From: Rickettsia typhi
GTDB taxonomy: Bacteria > Pseudomonadota > Alphaproteobacteria > Rickettsiales > Rickettsiaceae
Assembly: GCA_945878545.1 (NCBI GenBank)
Contig: CAMCTQ010000073.1
Coordinates: forward strand, 1-6,533
Reading direction: 5' to 3'
DNA: 6,533 bases
The position numbers and the translations under genes are program-made. The notes beneath the pieces were generated by a model, which saw nothing but the letters and a program-made list of their open reading frames with translations, did no database searches and was not told the DNA's origin. Positions 1 to 6,533 of this stretch are shown one piece after another (positions within the stretch are counted from its first letter, which is position 1; every line of letters starts with the position of its first letter).

Positions 1-2
1 TG

Positions 3-140
3 CCTAATTTACAAGTGTTTTTTGTTCTCACCCCAGCGCAAATAATTGTTATGTTCGGTGTTTTTTATATAATAATTGATGCAATTATTAACAAACTTGT
101 TATTGCTATTACTTATAGTCTAAATATTCCAGGTATTTGA
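3..140 (+). CDS. fliR: FliR/SctT-family export-gate protein, C-terminal fragment (5' end outside window)
   Basis: An open frame enters from the left edge and stops with TGA at 138-140, giving 45 residues. It begins PNLQVFFVLTPAQIIV, continues with a hydrophobic stretch rich in Ile, Val and Phe, and ends in NIPGI. The opening Pro-x-Leu-x-Val-Phe-Phe followed by a Pro and a membrane segment is what the C-terminal part of FliR looks like (family pattern roughly P-Q-L-N/Q-I/V-F-F, then the last transmembrane helix). FliR, with FliP and FliQ, forms the inner-membrane export gate of the flagellum; SctT is the counterpart in virulence type III systems. No start, ribosome site or partner gene is visible, so flagellar versus injectisome membership is open. 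The fragment is short, so the family call rests on one motif plus hydrophobicity. That it is a real gene end is supported by the unbroken frame and by a promoter starting only 8 bases downstream. Confidence 0.55.
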   Translation, partial: PNLQVFFVLTPAQIIVMFGVFYIIIDAIINKLVIAITYSLNIPGI

Positions 141-147
141 ATTTCTA

Positions 148-176
148 TTGTCAACACCAAAGTGTAGTTATATACT
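148..176 (+). promoter_or_regulatory. Sigma-70-type promoter for pepA-mipZ
   Basis: A -35 box TTGTCA (148-153, 5 of 6 consensus bases) and a -10 box TATACT (171-176, 5 of 6) are separated by 17 bases, the optimal spacing. Transcription would start near 183, giving a leader of about 27 bases before the pepA ATG at 210. It sits just after the stop of the upstream FliR-like gene, so pepA-mipZ can be transcribed independently of it. A short ACAC-CAAA-GTGT inverted repeat lies between the two boxes; it may be chance. This is the best promoter match I found in the window. Confidence 0.6.
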
Positions 177-209
177 TAGTTTTTGATTATTAAATAAAGG
201 ACAAAAACA

Positions 210-1724
210 ATGTTAAAAGTTTCTTTTGAGAATAAAGATCTAGATAATAACGAAGCTATAGCAATTATCATTAATGGTAATTTAAAGATTGACTCCGAAA
301 CTTTGCTGATTGACCAAAAACATCATGGTCTTATCTCCAAAACTATTAAGGATGAAAGAATTTTTAAACCGGAATACGGTTACTCTAAGGTTTTGACTAC
401 TACAAACAAAGATGGTGAAATACGTTACCTAATTTTAATTGCTCTTGGATCAGAAGATCATATTTCGGCAGTAAAAATTGAAGAGATAGGTGGGAGGATT
501 CATTCGCTTGCAACTTCTTGTAGGGCATCTTCAGTTGGAATTAAACTACCAAACAAAATAGGTTCTTTTAAGCAAGAAAACATAGCAGCTCTGCTAGGTG
601 GCGGCGCATTACTTGCTTCATACAGATTTGATAAATACCAAACAATGAAAAGTAATGATGAAAAATTTATCACTGAGGATTTTGATATCATAGTTGATGA
701 TCACGAAATAGTATTAAAACTTTTTGAGGAACAAAAATCTTTGGCACTGGGGGTATTCTTTGCTCGTGATTGTACAAACGAAGTACCAAATATTCTTTAT
801 CCAGAAAGTTATGCAGAAAAAATACTAGAGAAATTAGACCCACTTGGTGTAGACGTAGATATACTTGGCGAAAGCCAGATGAGGAGTTTGGGGATGGGAG
901 CATTGCTTGGTGTTGGCCAAGGATCGTCCAACGAATCAAAATTGGTTGTTATGAAATATAACGGCCTAGATGACGACAGCGATCCAATATGTTTTGTAGG
1001 AAAAGGCGTAACTTTTGATACTGGTGGCATATCATTAAAGCCAGCAGCTGGTATGGGAGATATGAAATATGACATGGGCGGGTCGGCTGCAGTGGTTGGA
1101 GCCATAAAAACTCTTGCTCTTCGAAATGCTAAAGTCAATGTTGTTGGTATAGTAGGGTTAGTTGAGAACATGCCAGGTGGCAACGCTCAAAGACCTGGTG
1201 ATGTTGTAAGAACAATGTCCGGCCAAACTGTTGAAGTTCTAAATACCGACGCTGAAGGGCGCCTCGTTTTATGTGATTGCATAACTTATCTACAAGAAAA
1301 TTTCAAACCCGAATGCATCGTAGATCTAGCAACTTTAACAGGAGCAATTTCTATTTCCTTAGGTAGCACATACGCTGGATGTTATGCAAATGATGATGAA
1401 CTTGCCAATAAACTAATAGCATCATCTCTTAAAACAAATGAAAAATTATGGCGTATGCCACTGCACCCAGACTATAACGAAATGATCAAATCCCCAGTTG
1501 CTGATATTGCTAATATTGGCAATGAGAAAGGGCTAGCAGGTAGCTCAACTGCCGCACATTTTATAGGTCGTTTTATTAAGGAAGGCACAAAATGGGCGCA
1601 CCTCGATATTGCCGGGGTTGCTTGGGATAGAAAAGGAACAAACCCGATTTGTCCTAAAGGAGCCGTCGGTTTTGGTGTTAGATTATTAAATCAGTTCGTA
1701 AAAGATAATTATGAATCAAAATAA
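210..1724 (+). CDS. pepA: Leucyl aminopeptidase (peptidase family M17, PepA)
   Basis: Cytosolic two-metal aminopeptidase that removes N-terminal residues, often leucine, from peptides; it is normally a hexamer and contributes to peptide recycling. The 504-residue length is typical of the family. Residues 1 to about 165 form the variable N-terminal domain, and from about 170 to the end the catalytic domain. All expected active-site residues are present at a constant offset of five from E. coli PepA: K265, D270, D288, D347 and E349 as metal ligands, K277 and R351 as catalytic residues. The M17 signature NTDAEGRL spans 345-352. The start at 210 is supported by AAGGA at 197-201, 8 bases upstream, and by a good promoter. 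The 3' end overlaps mipZ by 14 bases. Overall wording, such as ASYRFDKY and GMGALLGVGQGS, is very like rickettsial PepA. Some PepA proteins also bind DNA; nothing here shows whether this one does. Confidence 0.96.
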   Translation: MLKVSFENKDLDNNEAIAIIINGNLKIDSETLLIDQKHHGLISKTIKDERIFKPEYGYSKVLTTTNKDGEIRYLILIALGSEDHISAVKIEEIGGRIHSLATSCRASSVGIKLPNKIGSFKQENIAALLGGGALLASYRFDKYQTMKSNDEKFITEDFDIIVDDHEIVLKLFEEQKSLALGVFFARDCTNEVPNILYPESYAEKILEKLDPLGVDVDILGESQMRSLGMGALLGVGQGSSNESKLVVMKYNGLDDDSDPICFVGKGVTFDTGGISLKPAAGMGDMKYDMGGSAAVVGAIKTLALRNAKVNVVGIVGLVENMPGGNAQRPGDVVRTMSGQTVEVLNTDAEGRLVLCDCITYLQENFKPECIVDLATLTGAISISLGSTYAGCYANDDELANKLIASSLKTNEKLWRMPLHPDYNEMIKSPVADIANIGNEKGLAGSSTAAHFIGRFIKEGTKWAHLDIAGVAWDRKGTNPICPKGAVGFGVRLLNQFVKDNYESK

Positions 1725-2556
1725 AAACCCACATATTTTTGTTGTTGGCAATGAAAAAGGCGGAGCTGGCAAGACCACTTGTTCAATGCATTTGATTATT
1801 GGTTTGCTCGATAGGGGGTATGACATTGCAAGTATTGATGTAGATTCTCGTCAACATTCTCTAACTAGTTATATAAATAATCGAAATACTTACAATCAAA
1901 AGAATCCTGGAAATAAAGTAATGATGCCTATGCATTTCCATATTATGCAAAGTGCTAAGCAAGATATTGAAAGAGAACAAGAAGAACAATCTTCCTTTGA
2001 ACAAGCCTTAAACCAGGCAAAGAGTCATGCAGATTATATAGTCATTGATACCCCAGGAAGTTACACTCACCTGTCAAAAATTGCTCATTCTTATGCAGAT
2101 ACAATAATTACACCAATTAATGACAGTTTCCTAGATCTGGATGTAATGGCTAAAATAGATGGTGAAACGCTTGATATATCAAAACCATCCATTTACAGCC
2201 AAATGATTTGGGAACAAAAAATGGAAAGAGCAACTAGAGATAAAGGATCAATTGACTGGGTAGTACTGAGAAATAGATTAGCAAATCTTGATGCTCACAA
2301 CAAAAGAAATGTAAGTGAAGCACTGGAGAAATTAGCAAAGAGAATCTCCTTCCGCATCGCACCTGGTTTTAGCGAACGAGTGATTTTTAGAGAATTATTT
2401 CCGCAAGGACTTACCCTGCTTGACTTAAAAGTAGCAAATCACAACAAATCCTTCAGTATTTCGCATGTAGCAGCAAGACAAGAACTAAGATCGTTCCTTG
2501 ATATATTAGGGGTGAAGAGTAATAAACAAATAGCCTTGGAGCAAGCTGCTACATAA
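1711..2556 (+). CDS. mipZ: MipZ-type ParA/MinD-family ATPase, cell-division site regulator
   Basis: MipZ is a P-loop ATPase of Alphaproteobacteria that binds ParB near the chromosome origin, spreads as a gradient on the nucleoid and inhibits FtsZ polymerisation near the poles. This 281-residue protein (Caulobacter MipZ is about 274) has the deviant Walker A GNEKGGAGKT at 13-22, with signature lysine K16 and P-loop lysine K21, the switch I region IDVDSRQ at 42-48, and Walker B VIDTPG at 111-116. MipZ-specific blocks follow: DWVVLRNRL (182-190), FRIAPGF (214-220), RVIFRELFPQGLTLLDL (223-239) and AARQELRSF near the C-terminus. These match MipZ rather than plasmid ParA. The start lies inside pepA and the upstream ribosome site is poor (AAAGATAATT), so translation probably depends on ribosomes finishing pepA. 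No parB or ftsZ gene is in the window. The ATPase core is intact. Confidence 0.93.
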   Translation: MNQNKNPHIFVVGNEKGGAGKTTCSMHLIIGLLDRGYDIASIDVDSRQHSLTSYINNRNTYNQKNPGNKVMMPMHFHIMQSAKQDIEREQEEQSSFEQALNQAKSHADYIVIDTPGSYTHLSKIAHSYADTIITPINDSFLDLDVMAKIDGETLDISKPSIYSQMIWEQKMERATRDKGSIDWVVLRNRLANLDAHNKRNVSEALEKLAKRISFRIAPGFSERVIFRELFPQGLTLLDLKVANHNKSFSISHVAARQELRSFLDILGVKSNKQIALEQAAT

Positions 2557-2667
2557 GTGACAAGAAATAGCCTAAGATAATTCAACGAAATAAAGACTAT
2601 TGTATCCTAAATCTTTACTTAATTTATGTATATGGATCTACATTGGAAAAATGGCCTAGCAATTGAT

Positions 2668-2671
2668 GGAG
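2668..2671 (+). promoter_or_regulatory. Ribosome binding site fixing the start of the beta-oxidation gene
   Basis: GGAG at 2668-2671 lies 9 bases before ATG 2681. The same frame is open further upstream, with a TTG at 2663 and an ATG at 2666, but those starts would have no purine-rich site at the right distance, and GGAG itself would fall inside the coding region. Starting at 2681 gives [16 protein letters not shown], which places the NAD-binding glycine loop at residue 11, as usual in this family. Confidence 0.6.
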
Positions 2672-2680
2672 AATAAGTTT

Positions 2681-4789
2681 ATGCAAAAAATACAAACCGT
2701 TTGCGTTATTGGATCAGGAGTCATGGGCAGCGGTATCGCGGCCCAAATCGCAAACTCTAAAACTAATGTTATCTTACTTGATATTGCAGATAACAAATCA
2801 GGTGATAAAAATAAGTTTGTGAATGATTCCTATGAAAAGTTATTTACTACAAAGCCTGCCCCATTATCTCATCCTGATTATGCAAAATACATCAGGCTCG
2901 GTAATTTAGAAGATGATCTTTCCCTGATAAGAGAAGCAGATTTAATTATTGAAGTAATAGTTGAGAAACTTGATATAAAACATCAATTGTATGATTCTGT
3001 CAGTAAATATTTAAAGCCAACAGCTATATTGTCATCCAATACTTCAACACTACCTTTATCGGAATTAGGGGCAAAACTTCCTCTTAATATCCGCAAAAAT
3101 TTTGCTATTATTCATTTTTTTAATCCGCCAAGATACATGGAATTGGTTGAGCTTGTCACTGATTCCGAAACATCTAAGGAAATTAGACCAGAATTATCAA
3201 ATTTTCTTACAAAGCTTCTTGGAAAAACAATTGTAAATTGCAATGACACTCCTGGTTTCATTGCCAATAGGGTTGGATGCTTCTTACTTGAATTAGCAGT
3301 TCGCAAGGGGATAAAAGAAAATTTAAATCCATCACAAATAGATTATATTTTTTCAAAATATCTTGGATTCCCAAGTACAGGTATTTTTGGATTATACGAT
3401 CTTATCGGTCATGATGTAATGGGATTAATATCTCGATCACTTTTAACATCTCTATCAAATAACGATAAATATCACCAAGCATATGTTCAAACTAAGGTGC
3501 TTGAAAAAATGAGAGAAAAAAATCTTGTGGGACGAAAGTCAGGTGGTGGTTTCTATAAATTATCAAAAGATGCAAGTGGCAAAACTACAAAGCAAGAGAT
3601 TAATTTTGATGATTTCAGTTATCGTACTTCTCCCGCAATGATTGAATATAAAGGTATAGAAGATGTTTTAAATTGTGGCGATAAATACAGCAAATTTATA
3701 TCTGATATTTTACAAGATTTTTTCTCATATATTATTTCTCTTATTCCAGCAGTCACTAATGACAAAACTAATATAGACCTTGCAATGAAGCTAGGTTATA
3801 GCTTAAAATATGGGCCGTTTGAATTATTGGACAAAATGCCTGGTGGTGGGAATGCGTGGTTAAAATCAAAAGGAATCAATATAAAAATTCCTGATTATAT
3901 ACAAACCAGTTCTATTGATGATACTCAGTTAGTTTCAGAAATAATCTTAAGCAATAACTCCGCAGAGCTACAGCTTATAAAAGGCCATTACGTTTTTGTC
4001 ATTAAATCCAAAATGAACGCTTTGGATAGCGATGTATTTAATCTAATGATTGATGCAACACATTATTGCGAAGATAAAAATAAAGAATTGTATATTTTTC
4101 CGTCGGGCAATAATTTCTCTGCTGGAGCTAACTTAGGTTATTTTAAAGAATCTATAGAAAATAAAGATTTCAAAGGAATAGAAAAATTCTTGTATCTCGG
4201 TCAAAAAGCGATGATGCACTTAAAATATGCTAAGATTCCAGTTATATCATGTGCTAGGGGTGCAGCACTTGGAGGCGGATGTGAAATTTTGCTTCATTCA
4301 GATTTTATAATTGCCCATCAGAATCTAAATAGTGGACTTGTTGAACTTGGTGTAGGTTTGATCCCTGGATGGGGTGGTACTAAGGAGATGTTTATTAGAA
4401 GTAATGGTGATAAAAGCAAATTACTGCAGAACTTAAAAAACATACTTACCCAAAATAAATCTACATCTGCTGATTATTTTGCTCTGGATTATTCAGCTCA
4501 AGTAGCTATCAATATGAATAAGAATTTAATTCTAGAACAAGCTTTTGATACGAAGTTTAAAAACTTATCTAATAAGAATACACGCGTTAGTTTACCTGAT
4601 ATGGACCTAAGTACTGAGATAGACCATAGCAACTTTGATAAATTACAAATTGATGTTCTTGAATTTTTCCAAGAGATCATCAACAAGAAATCTGTTACCG
4701 AACAAGAATTATTAGATTTAGAAAGAGAAAAATTCTTACAATTATCATCTACTCCGCTTGCTTTAGAAAGGATTAGCAGATTTGTATAA
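2681..4789 (+). CDS. 3-hydroxyacyl-CoA dehydrogenase / enoyl-CoA hydratase fusion (beta-oxidation)
   Basis: A 702-residue bifunctional enzyme expected to hydrate enoyl-CoA and oxidise the 3-hydroxyacyl-CoA to 3-ketoacyl-CoA with NAD+. The dehydrogenase comes first: glycine loop GSGVMG (11-16), SSNTS (118-122), the His-Glu dyad H145 and E157 in [13 protein letters not shown], and N196 in DTPGFIANR. Two dehydrogenase C-terminal segments follow, about 190-300 (with GRKSGGGFY at 284-292) and about 335-400 (with KYGPFELLD). A crotonase domain spans roughly 430-610: oxyanion loop NFSAGANLG (478-486), E535 in GGGCE and E555 in [13 protein letters not shown], 20 apart like E. coli FadB E119 and E139. 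This order, dehydrogenase then hydratase, is the reverse of FadB/FadJ and matches the FadN-like arrangement. It is somewhat shorter than FadN proteins of nearly 790 residues. It overlaps the next gene by 8 bases. No acyl-CoA dehydrogenase or thiolase is in the window. Thiolase partnership is unknown. Confidence 0.92.
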   Translation: MQKIQTVCVIGSGVMGSGIAAQIANSKTNVILLDIADNKSGDKNKFVNDSYEKLFTTKPAPLSHPDYAKYIRLGNLEDDLSLIREADLIIEVIVEKLDIKHQLYDSVSKYLKPTAILSSNTSTLPLSELGAKLPLNIRKNFAIIHFFNPPRYMELVELVTDSETSKEIRPELSNFLTKLLGKTIVNCNDTPGFIANRVGCFLLELAVRKGIKENLNPSQIDYIFSKYLGFPSTGIFGLYDLIGHDVMGLISRSLLTSLSNNDKYHQAYVQTKVLEKMREKNLVGRKSGGGFYKLSKDASGKTTKQEINFDDFSYRTSPAMIEYKGIEDVLNCGDKYSKFISDILQDFFSYIISLIPAVTNDKTNIDLAMKLGYSLKYGPFELLDKMPGGGNAWLKSKGINIKIPDYIQTSSIDDTQLVSEIILSNNSAELQLIKGHYVFVIKSKMNALDSDVFNLMIDATHYCEDKNKELYIFPSGNNFSAGANLGYFKESIENKDFKGIEKFLYLGQKAMMHLKYAKIPVISCARGAALGGGCEILLHSDFIIAHQNLNSGLVELGVGLIPGWGGTKEMFIRSNGDKSKLLQNLKNILTQNKSTSADYFALDYSAQVAINMNKNLILEQAFDTKFKNLSNKNTRVSLPDMDLSTEIDHSNFDKLQIDVLEFFQEIINKKSVTEQELLDLEREKFLQLSSTPLALERISRFV
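4767..4772 (+). promoter_or_regulatory. Ribosome binding site supporting a TTG start
   Basis: AAAGGA at 4767-4772 lies inside the last codons of the upstream gene, 9 bases before TTG 4782. There is no in-frame ATG before the FAD-binding motif; the ATGs at 4795 and 4798 are in other frames, and the next in-frame candidate, GTG 4800, would remove the start of the first beta strand. The site therefore decides for TTG 4782. Confidence 0.65.
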
Positions 4790-5990
4790 CAAATATGATG
4801 TGATAGTAATAGGAGCAGGAGCTGCTGGTTTAATGGCAGCCATTTGTGCTGGCCAAAAAGGTAACCGAGTTTTAATGATCGAACACACCAATAAAATTGG
4901 TGAAAAAATAAGAATATCTGGTGGTGGTAGATGTAATTTCACCAACCTTCATACTACTAGTAATAATTTTATCTGCCAAAATCGCCATTTTGTTAAATCT
5001 GCTCTGTCTAATTACACTCAGCATGATTTTATAAATTTGGTTAAATCTTATAATATTGCTTACCATGAAAAAACTTTAGGACAATTATTTTGCGACGGCT
5101 CTTCTAAACAAATAATTGATATGTTAGTAGACCTATGCAATAAATATCAAGTTGATATAAAACTATTATGTACAGTCAAAGATGTCTCTAAAAACGATAA
5201 TTTTAAAATAGATAGTGATCAAGGAATTTTTAACAGCAATATTCTTATTATTGCTACCGGAGGGCTTTCAATTCCAAAAATCGGAGCTAGCGACTTTGGC
5301 TATCGCATAGCAGAGAAGTTTGGGATTAAGATTCTCCCAACTAAACCTGCCCTAGTACCACTGATAGTTCCCGAGGAAAAAATGAAATTATTCATAGAAT
5401 TACGCGGGATATCAAATCATTCGATAGTTACCTATAAAAATACCAGCTTTACTGAAAATATTTTATTTACTCATAGAGGGCTCAGCGGTCCAGCAATTTT
5501 ACAAATTTCATCATATTTAGACAAACTGGAAGATGAAGAAATATCCATTAATCTATTACCAAATTTTGACCTAGCAAAAATGTTCATAGAAAATAAGAAC
5601 AACAAACAAACTATTGGTAATTATCTAAAAAACTATCTTACAAATCGTTTGGTTGATAATTTAGCTTTATCAAATAGTGATTTCTATCAAACAATTACTG
5701 ACCTTAAAAAAGAAAAATTACTATTTGTCGCAGAATCATTACATAATTTTCAAGTTCCAATTAGTGGTAGCGAAGGATATGAAAAAGCTGAAGTCACATC
5801 TGGAGGGGTTGATACAAATGAATTATCTTCGAAAACTATGGAAACTATTAAAGTACCAGGTTTATTTTTTATAGGAGAGGTCGTAGACGTAACTGGTTGG
5901 CTTGGTGGTTACAACTTTCAGTGGGCATGGTCATCAGGTTTTGCCGCTGGTAATGCTTCTGGTGCCCAACAACAGATCGTACTTAAATAA
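4782..5990 (+). CDS. HI0933/YhiN-family FAD-dependent oxidoreductase
   Basis: A 402-residue flavoprotein of the HI0933/YhiN/BaiN-like family, often annotated as an NAD(P)/FAD-dependent or 'aminoacetone oxidase family' enzyme; the physiological substrate in bacteria of this kind is not established. The FAD-binding Rossmann motif GAGAAGL is at 11-17, with acidic E34 ending the second strand. The family hallmark [16 protein letters not shown] covers 40-55, and an ATGG motif ([13 protein letters not shown]) lies mid-protein. The C-terminal FAD-contact region includes [15 protein letters not shown] (329-343) and [19 protein letters not shown] (365-383). Length matches the family (about 390-420). 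It begins with TTG, inside the end of the beta-oxidation gene, so the two are probably one transcript and translationally coupled; this does not prove a shared pathway. No signal peptide is evident, so it is probably cytosolic. No obvious terminator follows. Confidence 0.9.
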   Translation: MYNKYDVIVIGAGAAGLMAAICAGQKGNRVLMIEHTNKIGEKIRISGGGRCNFTNLHTTSNNFICQNRHFVKSALSNYTQHDFINLVKSYNIAYHEKTLGQLFCDGSSKQIIDMLVDLCNKYQVDIKLLCTVKDVSKNDNFKIDSDQGIFNSNILIIATGGLSIPKIGASDFGYRIAEKFGIKILPTKPALVPLIVPEEKMKLFIELRGISNHSIVTYKNTSFTENILFTHRGLSGPAILQISSYLDKLEDEEISINLLPNFDLAKMFIENKNNKQTIGNYLKNYLTNRLVDNLALSNSDFYQTITDLKKEKLLFVAESLHNFQVPISGSEGYEKAEVTSGGVDTNELSSKTMETIKVPGLFFIGEVVDVTGWLGGYNFQWAWSSGFAAGNASGAQQQIVLK

Positions 5991-6034
5991 ATAAAAATTA
6001 ATAACGAGGAGTTCCCTAAATTTCCATATTTCTC

Positions 6035-6065
6035 TTGACCTGACAATCATTATGTGGCAATTAAT
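6035..6065 (+). promoter_or_regulatory. Possible promoter for tRNA-Thr
   Basis: TTGACC (6035-6040, 5 of 6 consensus bases) could serve as a -35 box with ATTAAT (6060-6065, 4 of 6) as the -10 box, at a long spacing of 19 bases; the start would be near 6072, about 10 bases before the mature tRNA. An alternative -35, CTGACA (6040-6045), overlaps it. The perfect TATAAT at 6076-6081 abuts the tRNA and would start transcription inside it, so it is not used here. The spacer 5991-6081 otherwise shows only a 10-base palindrome CAATTAATTG (6058-6067) and no clear terminator for the preceding gene, so read-through is also possible. Confidence 0.3.
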
Positions 6066-6081
6066 TGACTGTTTGTATAAT

Positions 6082-6156
6082 GCCGCTATAGCTCAGTGGT
6101 GGAGCGCATCATTGGTAATGATGAGGTCGAGAGTCCGATTCTCTCTAGCGGCACCA
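6082..6156 (+). tRNA. tRNA-Thr, anticodon GGT
   Basis: A complete cloverleaf can be folded by hand. The acceptor GCCGCTA (6082-6088) pairs perfectly with TAGCGGC (6146-6152), followed by discriminator A and encoded CCA (6154-6156). The D stem is GCTC/GAGC (6091-6094, 6102-6105). The anticodon stem is CATCA/TGATG (6107-6111, 6119-6123) with loop TTGGTAA, anticodon GGT at 6114-6116, reading ACC and ACT threonine codons. The variable loop is AGGTC. The T stem is GAGAG/CTCTC (6129-6133, 6141-6145) with loop TCCGATT. Two normally conserved bases differ: position 21 is G instead of A, and position 55 is C instead of U. All stems are perfect, which argues for a functional gene. Confidence 0.96.
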
Positions 6157-6158
6157 CA

Positions 6159-6533
6159 CTAAATTCCTTTATTTTTATATTCCGTCATGCTGCTAATTAA
6201 AATTCTTAGCTGCTCAGCTACATGACCACGTAATTCTGGAAACCCCTCTGGACCAGTACAAGACTCGACTCTAGATAAATTTAAGCTCCATACAAATGGT
6301 TGTAGCAGCAATGCTATTTCAAAAGCTTGTAATAAAATATCTTTGTCCGCGTATGATTCCCATTCTTGCAAGTAACAATCACGTAAAATTACATATGCTT
6401 TATCGAATTGACTGGAGTTATAATGACGCTTTGAGCTATTTAAAAATAAGGCTATGGAAAAGAATGGGTGGCTGATTGTGCTATCGCCAAAATCATTAAT
6501 GGTGATTTTATCTTTATTTAATAATATATTATT
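6159..6533 (-). CDS. Aminoglycoside phosphotransferase/choline kinase-like protein, C-terminal part (5' end outside window)
   Basis: On the minus strand a frame is open from the right edge to a TAG at 6161-6159, giving 124 residues. It starts NNILLNKDKITINDFGDS and continues ISHPFFSIALFL. In the APH/choline-kinase superfamily (protein-kinase-like fold) the catalytic loop H-x-D-x-x-x-x-N-I-L is followed, after a short beta hairpin, by an aspartate that binds magnesium (I-D-W/F-x-x-x). Here the loop's Asn-Ile-Leu sits at the window edge and NDFGDS supplies the metal aspartate, followed by the Pro-containing helix start usual in the family. The catalytic His-Asp would lie just outside. The rest is helical and ends EYKNKGI. 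The superfamily phosphorylates small molecules such as sugars, choline, homoserine or antibiotics; the substrate cannot be told, and the name does not imply drug resistance. Its stop lies two bases from the convergent tRNA-Thr gene. TTG 6371 is only an internal codon. Confidence 0.7.
   Translation of the reverse strand, partial: NNILLNKDKITINDFGDSTISHPFFSIALFLNSSKRHYNSSQFDKAYVILRDCYLQEWESYADKDILLQAFEIALLLQPFVWSLNLSRVESCTGPEGFPELRGHVAEQLRILISSMTEYKNKGI

Noticed and set aside
1..117. Short minus-strand frame opposite the FliR-like end.
   Set aside because: Closed by a stop just upstream, low-complexity Asn/Lys composition and no start; the plus-strand frame has a membrane-protein pattern and a family motif instead.
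500..1183. Open frames of 63-124 codons opposite or out of frame with pepA.
   Set aside because: They lie wholly within a gene with all its catalytic residues, have no recognisable motifs and no ribosome sites; they are shadows of pepA.
1711..2556. Reading the ATPase as a plasmid ParA and the region as plasmid-borne.
   Set aside because: The MipZ-specific C-terminal blocks and lack of a neighbouring parB fit the chromosomal division regulator.
2591..2617. Inverted repeat TAAAGA/TCTTTA after mipZ as a terminator.
   Set aside because: Only a 6-base, AT-rich stem with a 15-base loop and no clean T-run; likely chance at this base composition.
2600..2640. Promoter for the beta-oxidation gene in the 124-base gap (TTTACT at 2614 or TTGTAT at 2600 with TATGTA or TATGGA).
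   Set aside because: No pair of boxes with both good matches and good spacing could be found; a promoter here is plausible from the gap but not supported.
2663..2680. Longer N-terminus of the beta-oxidation protein from TTG 2663 or ATG 2666.
   Set aside because: The GGAG ribosome site at 2668-2671 lies downstream of these codons and is well placed for ATG 2681, which also fits the family's N-terminus.
6058..6067. Palindrome CAATTAATTG upstream of the tRNA as an operator.
   Set aside because: Ten AT-rich bases with no second copy seen; expected by chance in such DNA.

Overview
The window is AT-rich (roughly two thirds A+T by eye), compactly coded DNA. Its protein sequences most resemble those of the Rickettsiales, and probably Rickettsiaceae: an obligately intracellular alphaproteobacterium or a close relative. 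The evidence is a PepA that reads like the rickettsial enzyme throughout, a MipZ (a division-plane ATPase typical of Alphaproteobacteria), a hydroxyacyl-CoA dehydrogenase/enoyl-CoA hydratase fusion, and an HI0933-type flavoprotein. Affiliation is inferred from remembered family sequences; no search was run.

Layout, left to right. (1) At 3-140 (+) lies the 3' end of a gene cut by the window edge. Its 45 visible residues look like the C-terminus of FliR/SctT, an inner-membrane protein of the flagellar or type III export gate. (2) A strong sigma-70-like promoter (148-176) leads into pepA (210-1724), which overlaps mipZ (1711-2556) by 14 bases, so the two appear to be co-transcribed and translationally coupled. 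(3) After a 124-base gap comes a 702-residue fatty-acid beta-oxidation fusion protein (2681-4789), followed by an 8-base overlap with a flavoprotein gene (4782-5990) that begins with TTG. (4) A tRNA-Thr(GGT) gene with encoded CCA (6082-6156) follows a 91-base spacer. (5) Two bases after the tRNA, the 3' end of a convergent minus-strand gene of the aminoglycoside-phosphotransferase/choline-kinase-like superfamily begins, running off the right edge (6159-6533).

All complete genes are on the plus strand and carry their catalytic motifs intact; none looks like a pseudogene. The roles are housekeeping: peptide turnover, coupling of chromosome position to FtsZ ring placement, lipid oxidation, a flavin oxidoreductase, and translation. 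I do not see a defence system, mobile element, CRISPR array or clearly novel multigene system. The points most worth a second look are the FliR-like remnant (flagellar or type III export genes are absent from classical Rickettsia), two non-consensus bases in the tRNA-Thr core (G21 and C55), and the partial kinase-fold gene packed against the tRNA.
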